Assembly (NCBI GenBank): GCA_003455235.1
Contig: DMRT01000151.1
Coordinates: 1-13,148, forward strand
Reading direction: 5' to 3'
DNA from: Chitinophagaceae bacterium
GTDB lineage: Bacteria > Bacteroidota > Bacteroidia > Chitinophagales > Chitinophagaceae
Length of the DNA: 13,148 nucleotides
This document shows, piece after piece, positions 1 through 6,774 of this stretch (position 1 is the stretch's first letter; each line of letters opens with the position of its first letter). The position numbers were made by a program, and so were the translations under genes. The notes under the pieces are model-generated. The model ran no database searches. It was not told where the DNA came from and worked only from the letters and a program-made list of their open reading frames with translations.

Positions 1-570
1 GCCATCAGCACGGAGGGATTCAATGGGTTCTGGTGGAAAGTGAACTACAATGGCAAAACGGGCTACATTGTAAGCAGCTATGTGCTTCCGCTTCCGGTAC
101 CAAAAGCCGGTACAAAAACCCTGAAAGAATATTTTGCCCAGGTGTCGGCAGCAATTGGCAACCCCCTGGTGATAAAAAATTCCGATGCGGCCCTGAATGA
201 AACGGGCGAATCAACATTGACCAAGCAGCTTTATAAAAACGGCCTGGAGTGGCAGCGCTGGGAGGGATATGAATCGGCTTCCGAACTTCACCTGCTCCCC
301 GATTTTACCATTGAACAATGTTATTTACTGGTGAGGCTGATCGGCCAGTACCCCGAAGTAATAACCGAAAAAGATGCTTTTCCGTCGAGGAATACAACCA
401 TTAAAAATCCCACCGGCAATAAAACAATTGAAGTGCAGCGGGAGGTATATGATGGCAAGAGCGGCCCCATCAATAAAATAAAGATCATTTCCGAACAGGG
501 TGCCATCACCGAGTTTGAAATTTATATGCTGCAAACGCAGGCGGTTATTTTCTGGAGTTCGGGAGTTTAA
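1..570 (+). CDS. SH3b-domain protein, 3' part only
   Basis: The reading frame is open from the first base, so the 5' end lies outside the window; 189 codons plus a TAA stop are visible. The first ~28 residues (FWWKVNYNGKTGYIVSSYV) match the end of a bacterial SH3 (SH3b/YgiM-type) domain, in which a Trp-rich strand is followed by G-x-x-GYI-x-SxYV. The remaining ~160 residues form a mixed alpha/beta region with no motif I recognise. Bacteroidota proteins of this layout are usually exported and carry an N-terminal signal, which cannot be checked here. A GTG codon at 40 could be read as a start but would cut through the SH3 domain, so it is not the true start. The gene ends 81 bp before kdsB. Function is unknown beyond possible cell-wall or protein binding by the SH3b domain. 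Confidence 0.75.
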   Translation, partial: AISTEGFNGFWWKVNYNGKTGYIVSSYVLPLPVPKAGTKTLKEYFAQVSAAIGNPLVIKNSDAALNETGESTLTKQLYKNGLEWQRWEGYESASELHLLPDFTIEQCYLLVRLIGQYPEVITEKDAFPSRNTTIKNPTGNKTIEVQREVYDGKSGPINKIKIISEQGAITEFEIYMLQTQAVIFWSSGV

Positions 571-638
571 TAAATTCAAAAGTTAAAATTGATAGCCAAA
601 AAGTGAACGGGCGGGGCGGGTTTGTTGTTTTGCCTTTT

Positions 639-646
639 TATTTTTG
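639..646 (+). promoter_or_regulatory. -7 promoter box of kdsB, almost leaderless
   Basis: TATTTTTG is a perfect match to the Bacteroidota -7 consensus TAnnTTTG. No TTTG -33 box lies at the usual 19-20 bp spacing. The nearest TTTG (621-624) is only 14 bp upstream, and a G-rich tract (GGGCGGGGCGGG, 609-620) occupies the expected place. Transcription would start about 5 bases downstream, at or next to the ATG at 652. Confidence 0.45.
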
Positions 647-651
647 TGTTT

Positions 652-1383
652 ATGAAGAAGATCGCTATGATACCGGCACGCTATGCGGCCACCCGTTTTC
701 CCGCCAAGCTGATGCAGGTGCTGGGCGACAAAACCGTTATCCGGCATACATACGACAATACGGTTGCCACCAAGCTTTTTGATGAAGTGATGGTGGTAAC
801 CGACAGCAAGATCATTTTCGACGAAGTAACGGCACACGGTGGAAAGGCAAAGATGAGCATCAAAGAACACGAAAGCGGCAGCGACCGTATTGCAGAAGCC
901 ATTGCTGACATGGACGTAGATATTGTGGTGAATGTGCAGGGTGATGAACCCTTTGTACAGAAAGAGCCGCTGGAAAAACTACTGAAGGTTTTTGATGACC
1001 CAACGGTTCAGGTGGCTTCGCTGATGCAGGTACTGAAGGAAGAACAGCTGATTGCCGATCCGAATTATGTAAAGGTGGCGGTTGACAAGAACATGAATTC
1101 GCTGATGTTCAGCCGCAGCCCGATCCCTTACCACCGCGATAAAAATATTTCTCCCGTTTACTACGAACACGTGGGGGTGTATGCATTCCGCAAACAGGCC
1201 CTGCTCAGTTTCACCGGCTGGCCGATGACGCCGCTCGAATCGGCTGAAAAGATCGAATGCCTGCGCTACCTCGAAAACGGCATTGCGTTGAAAATGGTGG
1301 TTACCGAATATATGGGCGTGGAGATTGATACGCCGGAAGACCTGGAGAAAGCGGCTTTATTATTGAAGGAGTTTTACCACTAA
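652..1383 (+). CDS. kdsB: CMP-Kdo synthetase family (3-deoxy-manno-octulosonate cytidylyltransferase)
   Basis: KdsB couples CTP to the C2 hydroxyl of Kdo, giving the CMP-sugar used by the Kdo transferase WaaA for the LPS inner core; it acts in the cytosol. At 243 residues it fits the family (about 245-255). Visible motifs are the nucleotide-binding start [13 protein letters not shown] (7-19), SGSDRIAEA (75-83), VNVQGDEP (93-100), FSRSPIP (153-159), HVGVYAFR (173-180), the Glu-rich [10 protein letters not shown] (196-205) and the C-terminal [10 protein letters not shown] (224-233). The ATG at 652 is chosen because [11 protein letters not shown] is the conserved N-terminus; an in-frame upstream start at 622 would add ten hydrophobic residues and overlap the promoter. 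The usual Gly of the TRxPGK motif is Ala18. The gene lies 118 bp ahead of kdnB, so its physiological substrate may be Kdo8N rather than Kdo, as for the Shewanella oneidensis enzyme; that is inference from context. Confidence 0.93.
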   Translation: MKKIAMIPARYAATRFPAKLMQVLGDKTVIRHTYDNTVATKLFDEVMVVTDSKIIFDEVTAHGGKAKMSIKEHESGSDRIAEAIADMDVDIVVNVQGDEPFVQKEPLEKLLKVFDDPTVQVASLMQVLKEEQLIADPNYVKVAVDKNMNSLMFSRSPIPYHRDKNISPVYYEHVGVYAFRKQALLSFTGWPMTPLESAEKIECLRYLENGIALKMVVTEYMGVEIDTPEDLEKAALLLKEFYH

Positions 1384-1445
1384 GAGAATAACGGTAATCT
1401 ATTTGTACGTGTTAATTTTATTCCAGCCCTGTTGAATTCGTATTA

Positions 1446-1453
1446 TACCTTTG
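1446..1453 (+). promoter_or_regulatory. -7 promoter box of kdnB
   Basis: TACCTTTG is a perfect TAnnTTTG match, 48 bp before the kdnB ATG. A clear TTTG -33 box at 19-20 bp spacing is missing, so the call rests on the -7 box and position. It implies an AT-rich leader of about 40 nt and expression of kdnB separate from, or in addition to, read-through from kdsB. Confidence 0.4.
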
Positions 1454-1501
1454 TGTATCCTGCACAGACACTTGGTGTTTATTGCGGTTAAAATAATAAT
1501 T

Positions 1502-2575
1502 ATGTCTTTCAGAAATTTCAAAATGGTCGGCTACGTAATCTATGGCCGCGGTTCTTTCAATCAACTGGATGAGATCATCGCCCCTCATCGCAAAAACGGT
1601 TCCCCTATGGTATTCCTGGTGGATCATTTTTTCGACGGGAAATCACTGGCCAGCCGGGTGCCCGTTCGTGGCAATGACAAAGTGATTTTTGTTGATGTTA
1701 CCTACGAACCCAAGACCACCTATGTTGACCAGCTTGCCAACCAGCTCAAACAAGAGTTCGGAACCGTAAGCGGCGTAATCGGTATCGGCGGCGGCAGTGC
1801 GATGGACCTGGCCAAAGCTGTTTCGCTGATGATGAACAATCCTGGCAGCAGCGCCGACTACCAGGGATGGGACCTGGTGAAAAATCCCGGCGTATACAAA
1901 GTGGGTATTCCAACATTGAGCGGAACGGGTGCCGAAGTAAGCCGCACCACCGTACTCACCGGCCCCACAAAAAAACTGGGAATGAACTCTGACTTCACAC
2001 CCTTCGACCAGATCGTTCTTGATCCTGAATTGTGTGCCAACGCCCCTGCCAACCAGCGCTTTTATACCGGAATGGACTGTTATATTCATTGCATCGAAAG
2101 TCTGAACGGAACTTATTTAAATGAGTTCAGCAAGAGCTATGGCGAAAAGGCTTTGCAGCTTTGCCGTGAAGTATATGTGAATAAAGATGGCTGGGATGCC
2201 GACAGTGATGACAAGCTGATGATGGCCTCCTATGCCGGGGGCATGAGCATTGCCTACAGCCAGGTGGGTGTAGCACATGCGGTAAGTTACGGATTGAGTT
2301 ATTTACTTGGCACCAAGCACGGCGTGGGCAACTGCATTGTGTTCGATCACCTGGAAGAATATTATCCCGAAGGCGTAAAAGAATTCAAATACATGGTGGA
2401 GAAGAACCGGATCGACATCCCTAAAAATATCTGCAAAGGCCTTAGCGATGATGATTTTGATAAAATGATTAATGTGTCGCTGGGCATGAAACCTCTCTGG
2501 GAAAATGCACTCGGTAAGGATTGGGAAAAGGTCATGACAAGGGAAAAGCTGAGAAAGCTTTATGAATTGTTATAA
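1502..2575 (+). CDS. kdnB: Kdo 8-oxidase KdnB (iron-containing alcohol dehydrogenase fold)
   Basis: Recognised as KdnB, the enzyme that oxidises C8 of free Kdo to the aldehyde; the PLP enzyme KdnA then aminates it to Kdo8N. The product has 357 residues. An N-terminal nucleotide-binding half carries GIGGGSAMDLAKA (94-106) and PTLSGTGAEVS (137-147), as in Fe-ADH proteins. A helical C-terminal half supplies the metal ligands: Asp192 and His196 (MDCYIH), His259 (GVAHAVSYGL) and His273 (TKHGVGN). All four ligands are intact. The start at 1502 (MSFRNFKMVGYVIYGRGS) gives the family N-terminus and leaves room for the promoter upstream; the frame extends to 1451 but those codons overlap the -7 box. 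Placement directly after kdsB supports the Kdo8N role. The generic alternative is an Fe-ADH acting on another aldehyde or alcohol, which the neighbour makes less likely. kdnA is not seen in this window. Confidence 0.82.
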   Translation: MSFRNFKMVGYVIYGRGSFNQLDEIIAPHRKNGSPMVFLVDHFFDGKSLASRVPVRGNDKVIFVDVTYEPKTTYVDQLANQLKQEFGTVSGVIGIGGGSAMDLAKAVSLMMNNPGSSADYQGWDLVKNPGVYKVGIPTLSGTGAEVSRTTVLTGPTKKLGMNSDFTPFDQIVLDPELCANAPANQRFYTGMDCYIHCIESLNGTYLNEFSKSYGEKALQLCREVYVNKDGWDADSDDKLMMASYAGGMSIAYSQVGVAHAVSYGLSYLLGTKHGVGNCIVFDHLEEYYPEGVKEFKYMVEKNRIDIPKNICKGLSDDDFDKMINVSLGMKPLWENALGKDWEKVMTREKLRKLYELL

Positions 2576-2668
2576 CGCGGCTTCTTGTCACGTAAGTGTT
2601 TCTTGTTCTCGCCGTGATAATTATTGTTCTTTCATGTGGCAATTCATTCAGCACCAAGTACGACGATC

Positions 2669-4351
2669 ATGAACAGCTCTGCCTCTTTGCTTTCGCAGCT
2701 TTATGCCATCCGCAACCGGTTTGGTAAAAACCTGGCTGCGAAAAAAATCAGGCTGTTGCAGGCGCTGGCAAAAGAATCTTCCGGAAATAAAACAGCATTG
2801 CATCTTTATAATGATTGCCTGCTTTTCCTCCTGGCTTACCCGGATAATAAAGCCGTTTATGATGCAGCATCCCGTTGTTTATTACAACAGGAAAGCCGGT
2901 TACAGAACAACCCGGCAGTAAAGGACCGTATGTTTAATTCAGGCATCAGTCAAACAGAACTATGCAGTTCATTCAGTTTCGAGTTGGTAAAATGGTTCCG
3001 CACCCATCACCGGGAGCAGATCCGTTTTGATTCTTTTGACGCAGATGATGGGCGCATTGGTTCTGTGTTAACGGTTGTACTGCCCCGGGCCGAATCAGAG
3101 ATCTTCCAGGACGGTAATGAAAACTGGCGTTCATGGCTGGCACAAACCGGCAAGCCGGGCGAAGAGCTGCTTGACCGGTTACTGGCAATTTTTAGCGATG
3201 CAGATATCAGTCCTTTTGTACGTGATGAGCTTTGGGCTTCACTGGGTTTAAATACCGTGATTTGTTTTGCATCCTGTTCCAGGCTGCCTGGTACATTGAC
3301 AAGGATTTTCTATCACCGTTCGCTGTTTAAAAAAAATTCAATCCGGGTAAGGCAGGATATAAAACCCATACAGGTTAATCTTACCAAAGAACAGGCAGAA
3401 CAGATCATCGGCTGCGCCCGTACCATACTGGCGCAGCACCTGCGGGAGATAGATCCTATAACTTTTACGGACTGGCCCAATGTTTCTTATTATCACTTAT
3501 CCCGTGGCATTTCTATTGCACTGATGGGCATGACACCTGAGCGTAGAAGTCCCATTGATTGCTATATGGGATACATGGTTTTTAAAAACGGGCTGCCGGT
3601 GGCCTATGCCGGTTCCTGGATATTGTTCAACAGTGGCCGCATCGGTCTCAATATTTTTCCCTCTTACCGCGGTGGTGAATCAAAATATATTTTTGAACAG
3701 GTGCTGAACCTGCACCGGCACGTGTATAGGTTACACCGATTCACGGTTGACCCCTACCAAATCGGGAAAGACAACAGCGACGGTATTCATTCGGGTGCAT
3801 TCTGGATTTATTACCAGGCCGGTTTCCGCCCGCTTAAAAAAGAACAGCATGAGCTGGCAACATTGGAAGCCAGAAAAATAAGAACACAACCTGGCTACCG
3901 GAGCCCGGCCTCTGTTTTAAAAAAACTGGCTGATTCAAGAATGGAGCTTTTGCTGGGCGAAAAACCGGTTGGCTTTGATGCAACAGACATCAGCCGGCTG
4001 TTTAATGAGATACTGAAAGTCCATTACAATAGCGGCCGCAAAACGGCCAGGGAACATTCATTTATGCGGCTGGCCCGGCTGCTGCAGGTAAAGGATTGGC
4101 AGCAAGATACAATCCGCCGCCTGTTGAATAGCTGGTCTGTTCTTCTGCTTAGCGAACGTAAACAGGTTCCGCTCAACAATGAGTTGAAAAGTGTTCTGAA
4201 AAAAATGTTTGCATTAAAATGCTCCGGAAGCGAAGAAGAATATATCCACCTGCTTCAGCAATCAAACGAAGTAAGAACATGGATGGAGGCGCTTATTGGC
4301 AAGTATCTTCCACCTGTTGAACCAACGCCTCCGCTTCGGTCCCGGTCATAA
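2669..4351 (+). CDS. unknown 560-residue protein with a GNAT-like core
   Basis: I do not recognise this gene by name. The first ~230 residues are helical and polar with no signal peptide. Residues ~235-390 look like an N-acyltransferase (GNAT) fold. After a helix at 238-260 come strand GYMVFKNGLPVAYAGSW (301-317) and strand IGLNIFPSY (325-333). Then RGGES (334-338) sits where the acyl-CoA pyrophosphate loop would be, followed by helix KYIFEQVLNLHRHVYRL (339-355), strand RFTVDPYQIG (357-366), and DGIHSGAFWIYYQAGFRP (371-388), which resembles the A-x-x-FY-x-x-x-GF ending of GNATs. The last ~170 residues are helical and Lys/Arg-rich, ending in a Pro/Arg tail. It is probably cytosolic. The ATG at 2669 is preferred; an upstream in-frame start at 2624 would add 15 residues of unlikely sequence. 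It stands alone, 93 bp after kdnB and 96 bp before the PepSY gene. Fold is inference from pattern; substrate is unknown. Confidence 0.75.
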   Translation: MNSSASLLSQLYAIRNRFGKNLAAKKIRLLQALAKESSGNKTALHLYNDCLLFLLAYPDNKAVYDAASRCLLQQESRLQNNPAVKDRMFNSGISQTELCSSFSFELVKWFRTHHREQIRFDSFDADDGRIGSVLTVVLPRAESEIFQDGNENWRSWLAQTGKPGEELLDRLLAIFSDADISPFVRDELWASLGLNTVICFASCSRLPGTLTRIFYHRSLFKKNSIRVRQDIKPIQVNLTKEQAEQIIGCARTILAQHLREIDPITFTDWPNVSYYHLSRGISIALMGMTPERRSPIDCYMGYMVFKNGLPVAYAGSWILFNSGRIGLNIFPSYRGGESKYIFEQVLNLHRHVYRLHRFTVDPYQIGKDNSDGIHSGAFWIYYQAGFRPLKKEQHELATLEARKIRTQPGYRSPASVLKKLADSRMELLLGEKPVGFDATDISRLFNEILKVHYNSGRKTAREHSFMRLARLLQVKDWQQDTIRRLLNSWSVLLLSERKQVPLNNELKSVLKKMFALKCSGSEEEYIHLLQQSNEVRTWMEALIGKYLPPVEPTPPLRSRS

Positions 4352-4447
4352 GCTAATTCCTTTTTTTCCGGTTTGTGTGTATTTTTTCCCGCTTTCGTCA
4401 TCCGGGGATTTCTTCTTCCCTTTTCTTTGCCTATCAAAAAAATAAGC

Positions 4448-4963
4448 ATGGCAAGTAAAACAACAATGAATAACCGCATGAGGATCTGGCACCGTTACCT
4501 GGGATTTTTCCTGGCAGGCATTATGTTCATATACGCCCTTAGCGGAATCGTTCTCATCTTTCGTGATACCAATTTTCTGAAACAGGAAAAAACAATAGAG
4601 AAAAAACTAGGTGCCGGCCTGCCCATTGAAGAAGTGGGAAAGGCCATCCGCCAGCGGGACCTGAAAGTAAAATTGCAAAACGGCGATACCCTGTTCTTTG
4701 CACAGGGATTTTATAATACAGCAACAGGAGAAGTTAAGTATACCGTTAAATCATTGGTGCCTGCCATGGAGCGGTTAACCAAATTACATAAGGCCAACAC
4801 CAAAAGCCCTTTATTTTACCTCAATGTATTTTTTGGCACTTCTTTGCTGTTCTTTGTTATTTCTTCCTTCTGGATGTTTATGCCGGGAACGGCCATTTTC
4901 AAAAAGGGATTGTTGTTTGTACTGGCGGGAATTGTGCTTACGCTGGTAATGCTTTGGGTCTGA
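4448..4963 (+). CDS. PepSY-type small membrane protein
   Basis: A 171-residue membrane protein that resembles the PepSY-associated TM family. It opens with a short basic N-terminus, then IWHRYLGFFLAGIMF, the 'W-H-x-x-LG' start of the first helix in that family. Predicted membrane segments are about 18-38, 122-145 and 152-171. Between TM1 and TM2 lies a periplasmic PepSY-like loop of ~80 residues ending in the conserved-looking LTKLHKANT (110-118). Full PepSY_TM proteins have four helices and one or two PepSY domains; this is the short form common in Bacteroidota. His15 and His114 could be heme or metal ligands, but nothing shows this directly. The ATG at 4448 is chosen since the upstream frame (to 4373) is low-complexity Phe/Pro sequence. 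It ends 68 bp before the Tat-exported oxidoreductase, so the two may be co-transcribed. Proposed roles of the family are iron or redox transport across the inner membrane, or protease inhibition; the role here is unknown. Confidence 0.72.
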   Translation: MASKTTMNNRMRIWHRYLGFFLAGIMFIYALSGIVLIFRDTNFLKQEKTIEKKLGAGLPIEEVGKAIRQRDLKVKLQNGDTLFFAQGFYNTATGEVKYTVKSLVPAMERLTKLHKANTKSPLFYLNVFFGTSLLFFVISSFWMFMPGTAIFKKGLLFVLAGIVLTLVMLWV

Positions 4964-4996
4964 GAATTGTTTTTCGACAGCGTTTTTTAAAGTTTG

Positions 4997-5004
4997 TATC
5001 TTTA
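4997..5004 (+). promoter_or_regulatory. possible -7 box before the Gfo/Idh/MocA gene
   Basis: TATCTTTA differs from TAnnTTTG only in the last base and lies 27 bp before the ATG at 5032. No convincing -33 box is present at the normal distance, so this is a weak call; read-through from the PepSY-type gene is the alternative. Confidence 0.25.
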
Positions 5005-5031
5005 AGCAATCCTCCCAAAAAATTGCACGCT

Positions 5032-6402
5032 ATGTCTAAACCAGTCTCCCGCCGCAGAATGCTGCAGATGCTCGGTATCACTGCCGGCGCTGCTGTTATG
5101 CCTGTATCTTCTTTTGCCAGGGACGAAGAAGGCAACCCCATCCTGCTTCCTGAAAATAATTTCCCGGTACCGGACAAGCCTGTCACTGCCATTGTATGCG
5201 GTGCCGGCAACCGGGGAAATGTATATGGTGATTATGCCCTTGCCTTTCCTTCAAAACTCGACATCGTTGGGGTGGCCGAACCCATTCCCATCCGCAACCA
5301 GCGTTATACAGCCAAACACGCAATCAAAGAAGAAAACCGATTCGTGACATGGGAAGATGTATTCAAAAAGCCGAAGTTTGCCGATGCGGTAATCATTACC
5401 ACCCCCGACAACCTTCATTATGGCCCCTGCATGGAGGCCCTGAAGATGGGATACGATGTGTTGCTTGAAAAACCTATTTCACCCAGTGAAAAGGAATGCC
5501 GGGACATATTGGCGCTTGCCAAAAAATCCGGACGGATCGTTGCGGTATGTCATGTCCTCCGATATGCTCCTTATTTTGTAAAGCTGCGTGAACTGATACA
5601 AGGCGGCGCCATCGGTGAAGTAATCAGTGTACAGCATTTGGAGCCCATCGAACATGTACACATGAGTCATTCATATGTTAGAGGCAACTGGCACAATGAC
5701 AAACAAACCACGCCCATCTTCCTGGCAAAGTCGTGCCACGACCTCGACATCCTGCGCTGGATGATCGGAAAGCCCTGTAAAAGCATTGCTGCTTTTGGCG
5801 ACCTGAAATGGTTTACCAAAAAGAATGCGCCGGCCGGAAGCACCGAACGGTGCACCGACGGCTGCAGCGTGGAAGGAGCTTGTCCCTATTCGGCACTTGA
5901 TATTTATTACCGCAAACGGCAACGCAATTATGTTTTCGATCTTCCGGAAGAAAAAGATAAGCAGGCAGAATATGTGTTGCAACAACTGAAGACAACCAAT
6001 TACGGGCGATGCGTATACCGCATGGACAATGACCAGCCCGATCACTATATTACAAGCATTCTCTTTGACGACAACGTAACCGCCAGCTTCAGTATGGAGG
6101 CTTTTACTTCTTATGAGGGAAGACGTACCCGCGTAATGGGCAGTCATGGTGATATTACGGGCGACATGACCTCTTTCACCATCACCAATTTCAAAAGCGG
6201 CAAGAAGGAAGAATGGAAAGAAAACACCGACGGGCATGGCGGCGGCGACTGGCGGCTGGCAGAGAACTGGGTGCAGGCGGTAAGCAGTCGTGACCCTTCT
6301 TTACTTACTTCCACCATTGATCAGTCTATCGAAAGCCACGTGATGGGCTTTATGGCAGAAGAAAGCCGCAAGCAGAAGAAGATTATGGATGTGAAATTAT
6401 AA
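5032..6402 (+). CDS. Tat-exported Gfo/Idh/MocA family oxidoreductase
   Basis: The product has 456 residues. The N-terminus SRRRMLQMLGITAGAAVMP (6-24) is a twin-arginine signal (S-R-R-x-hydrophobic-L followed by a hydrophobic stretch), so the enzyme should cross the inner membrane folded, with its NAD(P) cofactor bound. After a short linker the Rossmann domain begins at ~50, with the dinucleotide loop GAGNRG (57-62), TTPDNLH (123-129) and the catalytic-type EKPIS (146-150). The C-terminal sheet domain carries HVLRYAP (174-180) and the CHDLDILRWM segment (235-244), which supplies the usual Asp/His active-site residues. A Cys cluster, C-x3-C-x5-C (274, 278, 284), with a further Cys at 327, is unusual and could bind metal. 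The substrate is probably a sugar or sugar derivative but cannot be named. The start at 5032 is fixed by the Tat signal; the open frame reaches back to 4954, overlapping the previous gene. Exported relatives include glucose-fructose oxidoreductase and GH109-type glycosidases, but the sequence does not look like GH109. Confidence 0.87.
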   Translation: MSKPVSRRRMLQMLGITAGAAVMPVSSFARDEEGNPILLPENNFPVPDKPVTAIVCGAGNRGNVYGDYALAFPSKLDIVGVAEPIPIRNQRYTAKHAIKEENRFVTWEDVFKKPKFADAVIITTPDNLHYGPCMEALKMGYDVLLEKPISPSEKECRDILALAKKSGRIVAVCHVLRYAPYFVKLRELIQGGAIGEVISVQHLEPIEHVHMSHSYVRGNWHNDKQTTPIFLAKSCHDLDILRWMIGKPCKSIAAFGDLKWFTKKNAPAGSTERCTDGCSVEGACPYSALDIYYRKRQRNYVFDLPEEKDKQAEYVLQQLKTTNYGRCVYRMDNDQPDHYITSILFDDNVTASFSMEAFTSYEGRRTRVMGSHGDITGDMTSFTITNFKSGKKEEWKENTDGHGGGDWRLAENWVQAVSSRDPSLLTSTIDQSIESHVMGFMAEESRKQKKIMDVKL

Positions 6403-6421
6403 AAACGCTCCTTTACTCCCA

Positions 6422-6592
6422 TTACTTTAATTTAAACTCATCTGCCGGAGGTTTGACCGCATCTGGTATTTTCGGAGCTTCCAGTCCGCTTCTACTTAAA
6501 TTATTGATACCCAGCAATGGTCCGGCATAACCTGTTACCTTGATGCCGGATAATTTTGCCTTCTTAATATTGGCCAGTGTAATTCTTTTTGC
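6422..6592 (-). pseudogene. possible remnant: 3' end of a lost minus-strand gene
   Basis: On the minus strand the frame ending in TAA at 6424-6422 reads as plausible protein for its last ~56 codons (LANIKKAKLSGIKVTGYAG, then a Pro-rich tail ending ADEFKLK), with codon choice like the neighbours. It has no Met in that part. The only upstream ATG (6706) would need ~35 residues antisense to another small ORF, and those look non-coding (runs of Pro, His, Ser). It ends 20 bp from the convergent oxidoreductase stop, as an intact convergent gene would. I infer a gene whose 5' part has been lost. It could equally be chance. Confidence 0.3.
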
Positions 6593-6624
6593 ACTGGTCC
6601 TGTAATCCGCTGCCGAGGATGTTG

Positions 6625-6768
6625 ATGAACAAAGCCAACCTGGTAAAGTTGAATGATGAAGAGCTGGATGAAATTGCCAGGGCTGTGGGGGCTGCAGTAG
6701 CTTCACATAAAGGAGCCATGCCGGATATTCCGAAAGAAGAAATTGAACGTATCTTGGCGGGCAAATGA
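6625..6768 (+). CDS. small ORF, 47 residues, upstream of the DUF1569 gene
   Basis: An ATG at 6625 (an in-frame ATG also lies at 6619) opens a 47-residue acidic, helix-prone peptide: MNKANLVKLNDEELDEIA at the start, IPKEEIERILAGK at the end. It stops only 6 bp before the ATG of the DUF1569 gene, a spacing typical of a translationally coupled operon. A purine-rich GAGGAT lies at 6616-6621. No family is recognised. The composition (many Glu, Ala, Lys; no rare-codon pattern) favours a real small protein or the surviving end of a larger gene. An upstream in-frame stop at 6580 limits any 5' extension. Confidence 0.4.
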   Translation: MNKANLVKLNDEELDEIARAVGAAVASHKGAMPDIPKEEIERILAGK

Positions 6769-6774
6769 AACGGT

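Noticed and set aside
609..620. Intramolecular G-quadruplex before kdsB.
   Set aside because: Only three G-runs are present; four are needed, so this is noted just as a G-rich tract.
1643..2089. Open frame of 148 codons on the minus strand inside kdnB.
   Set aside because: It is antisense to the metal-binding enzyme and has unlikely composition (many Gly, His and Ala).
2576..2668. Promoter or terminator between kdnB and the unknown gene.
   Set aside because: The best -7 candidate (TATTGTTC at 2622-2629) misses two consensus bases and has poor spacing; the CACGTAAGTG palindrome has only a 3-bp stem and no T run.
5671..6237. Open frame of 188 codons on the minus strand.
   Set aside because: It is the shadow of the Gfo/Idh/MocA gene, whose Tat signal and catalytic motifs are clear.
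5032..6402. GH109-type alpha-N-acetylgalactosaminidase as the function of the Tat-exported enzyme.
   Set aside because: GH109 proteins share the fold and Tat export, but the sequence around the active site and the Cys cluster do not look like that group.
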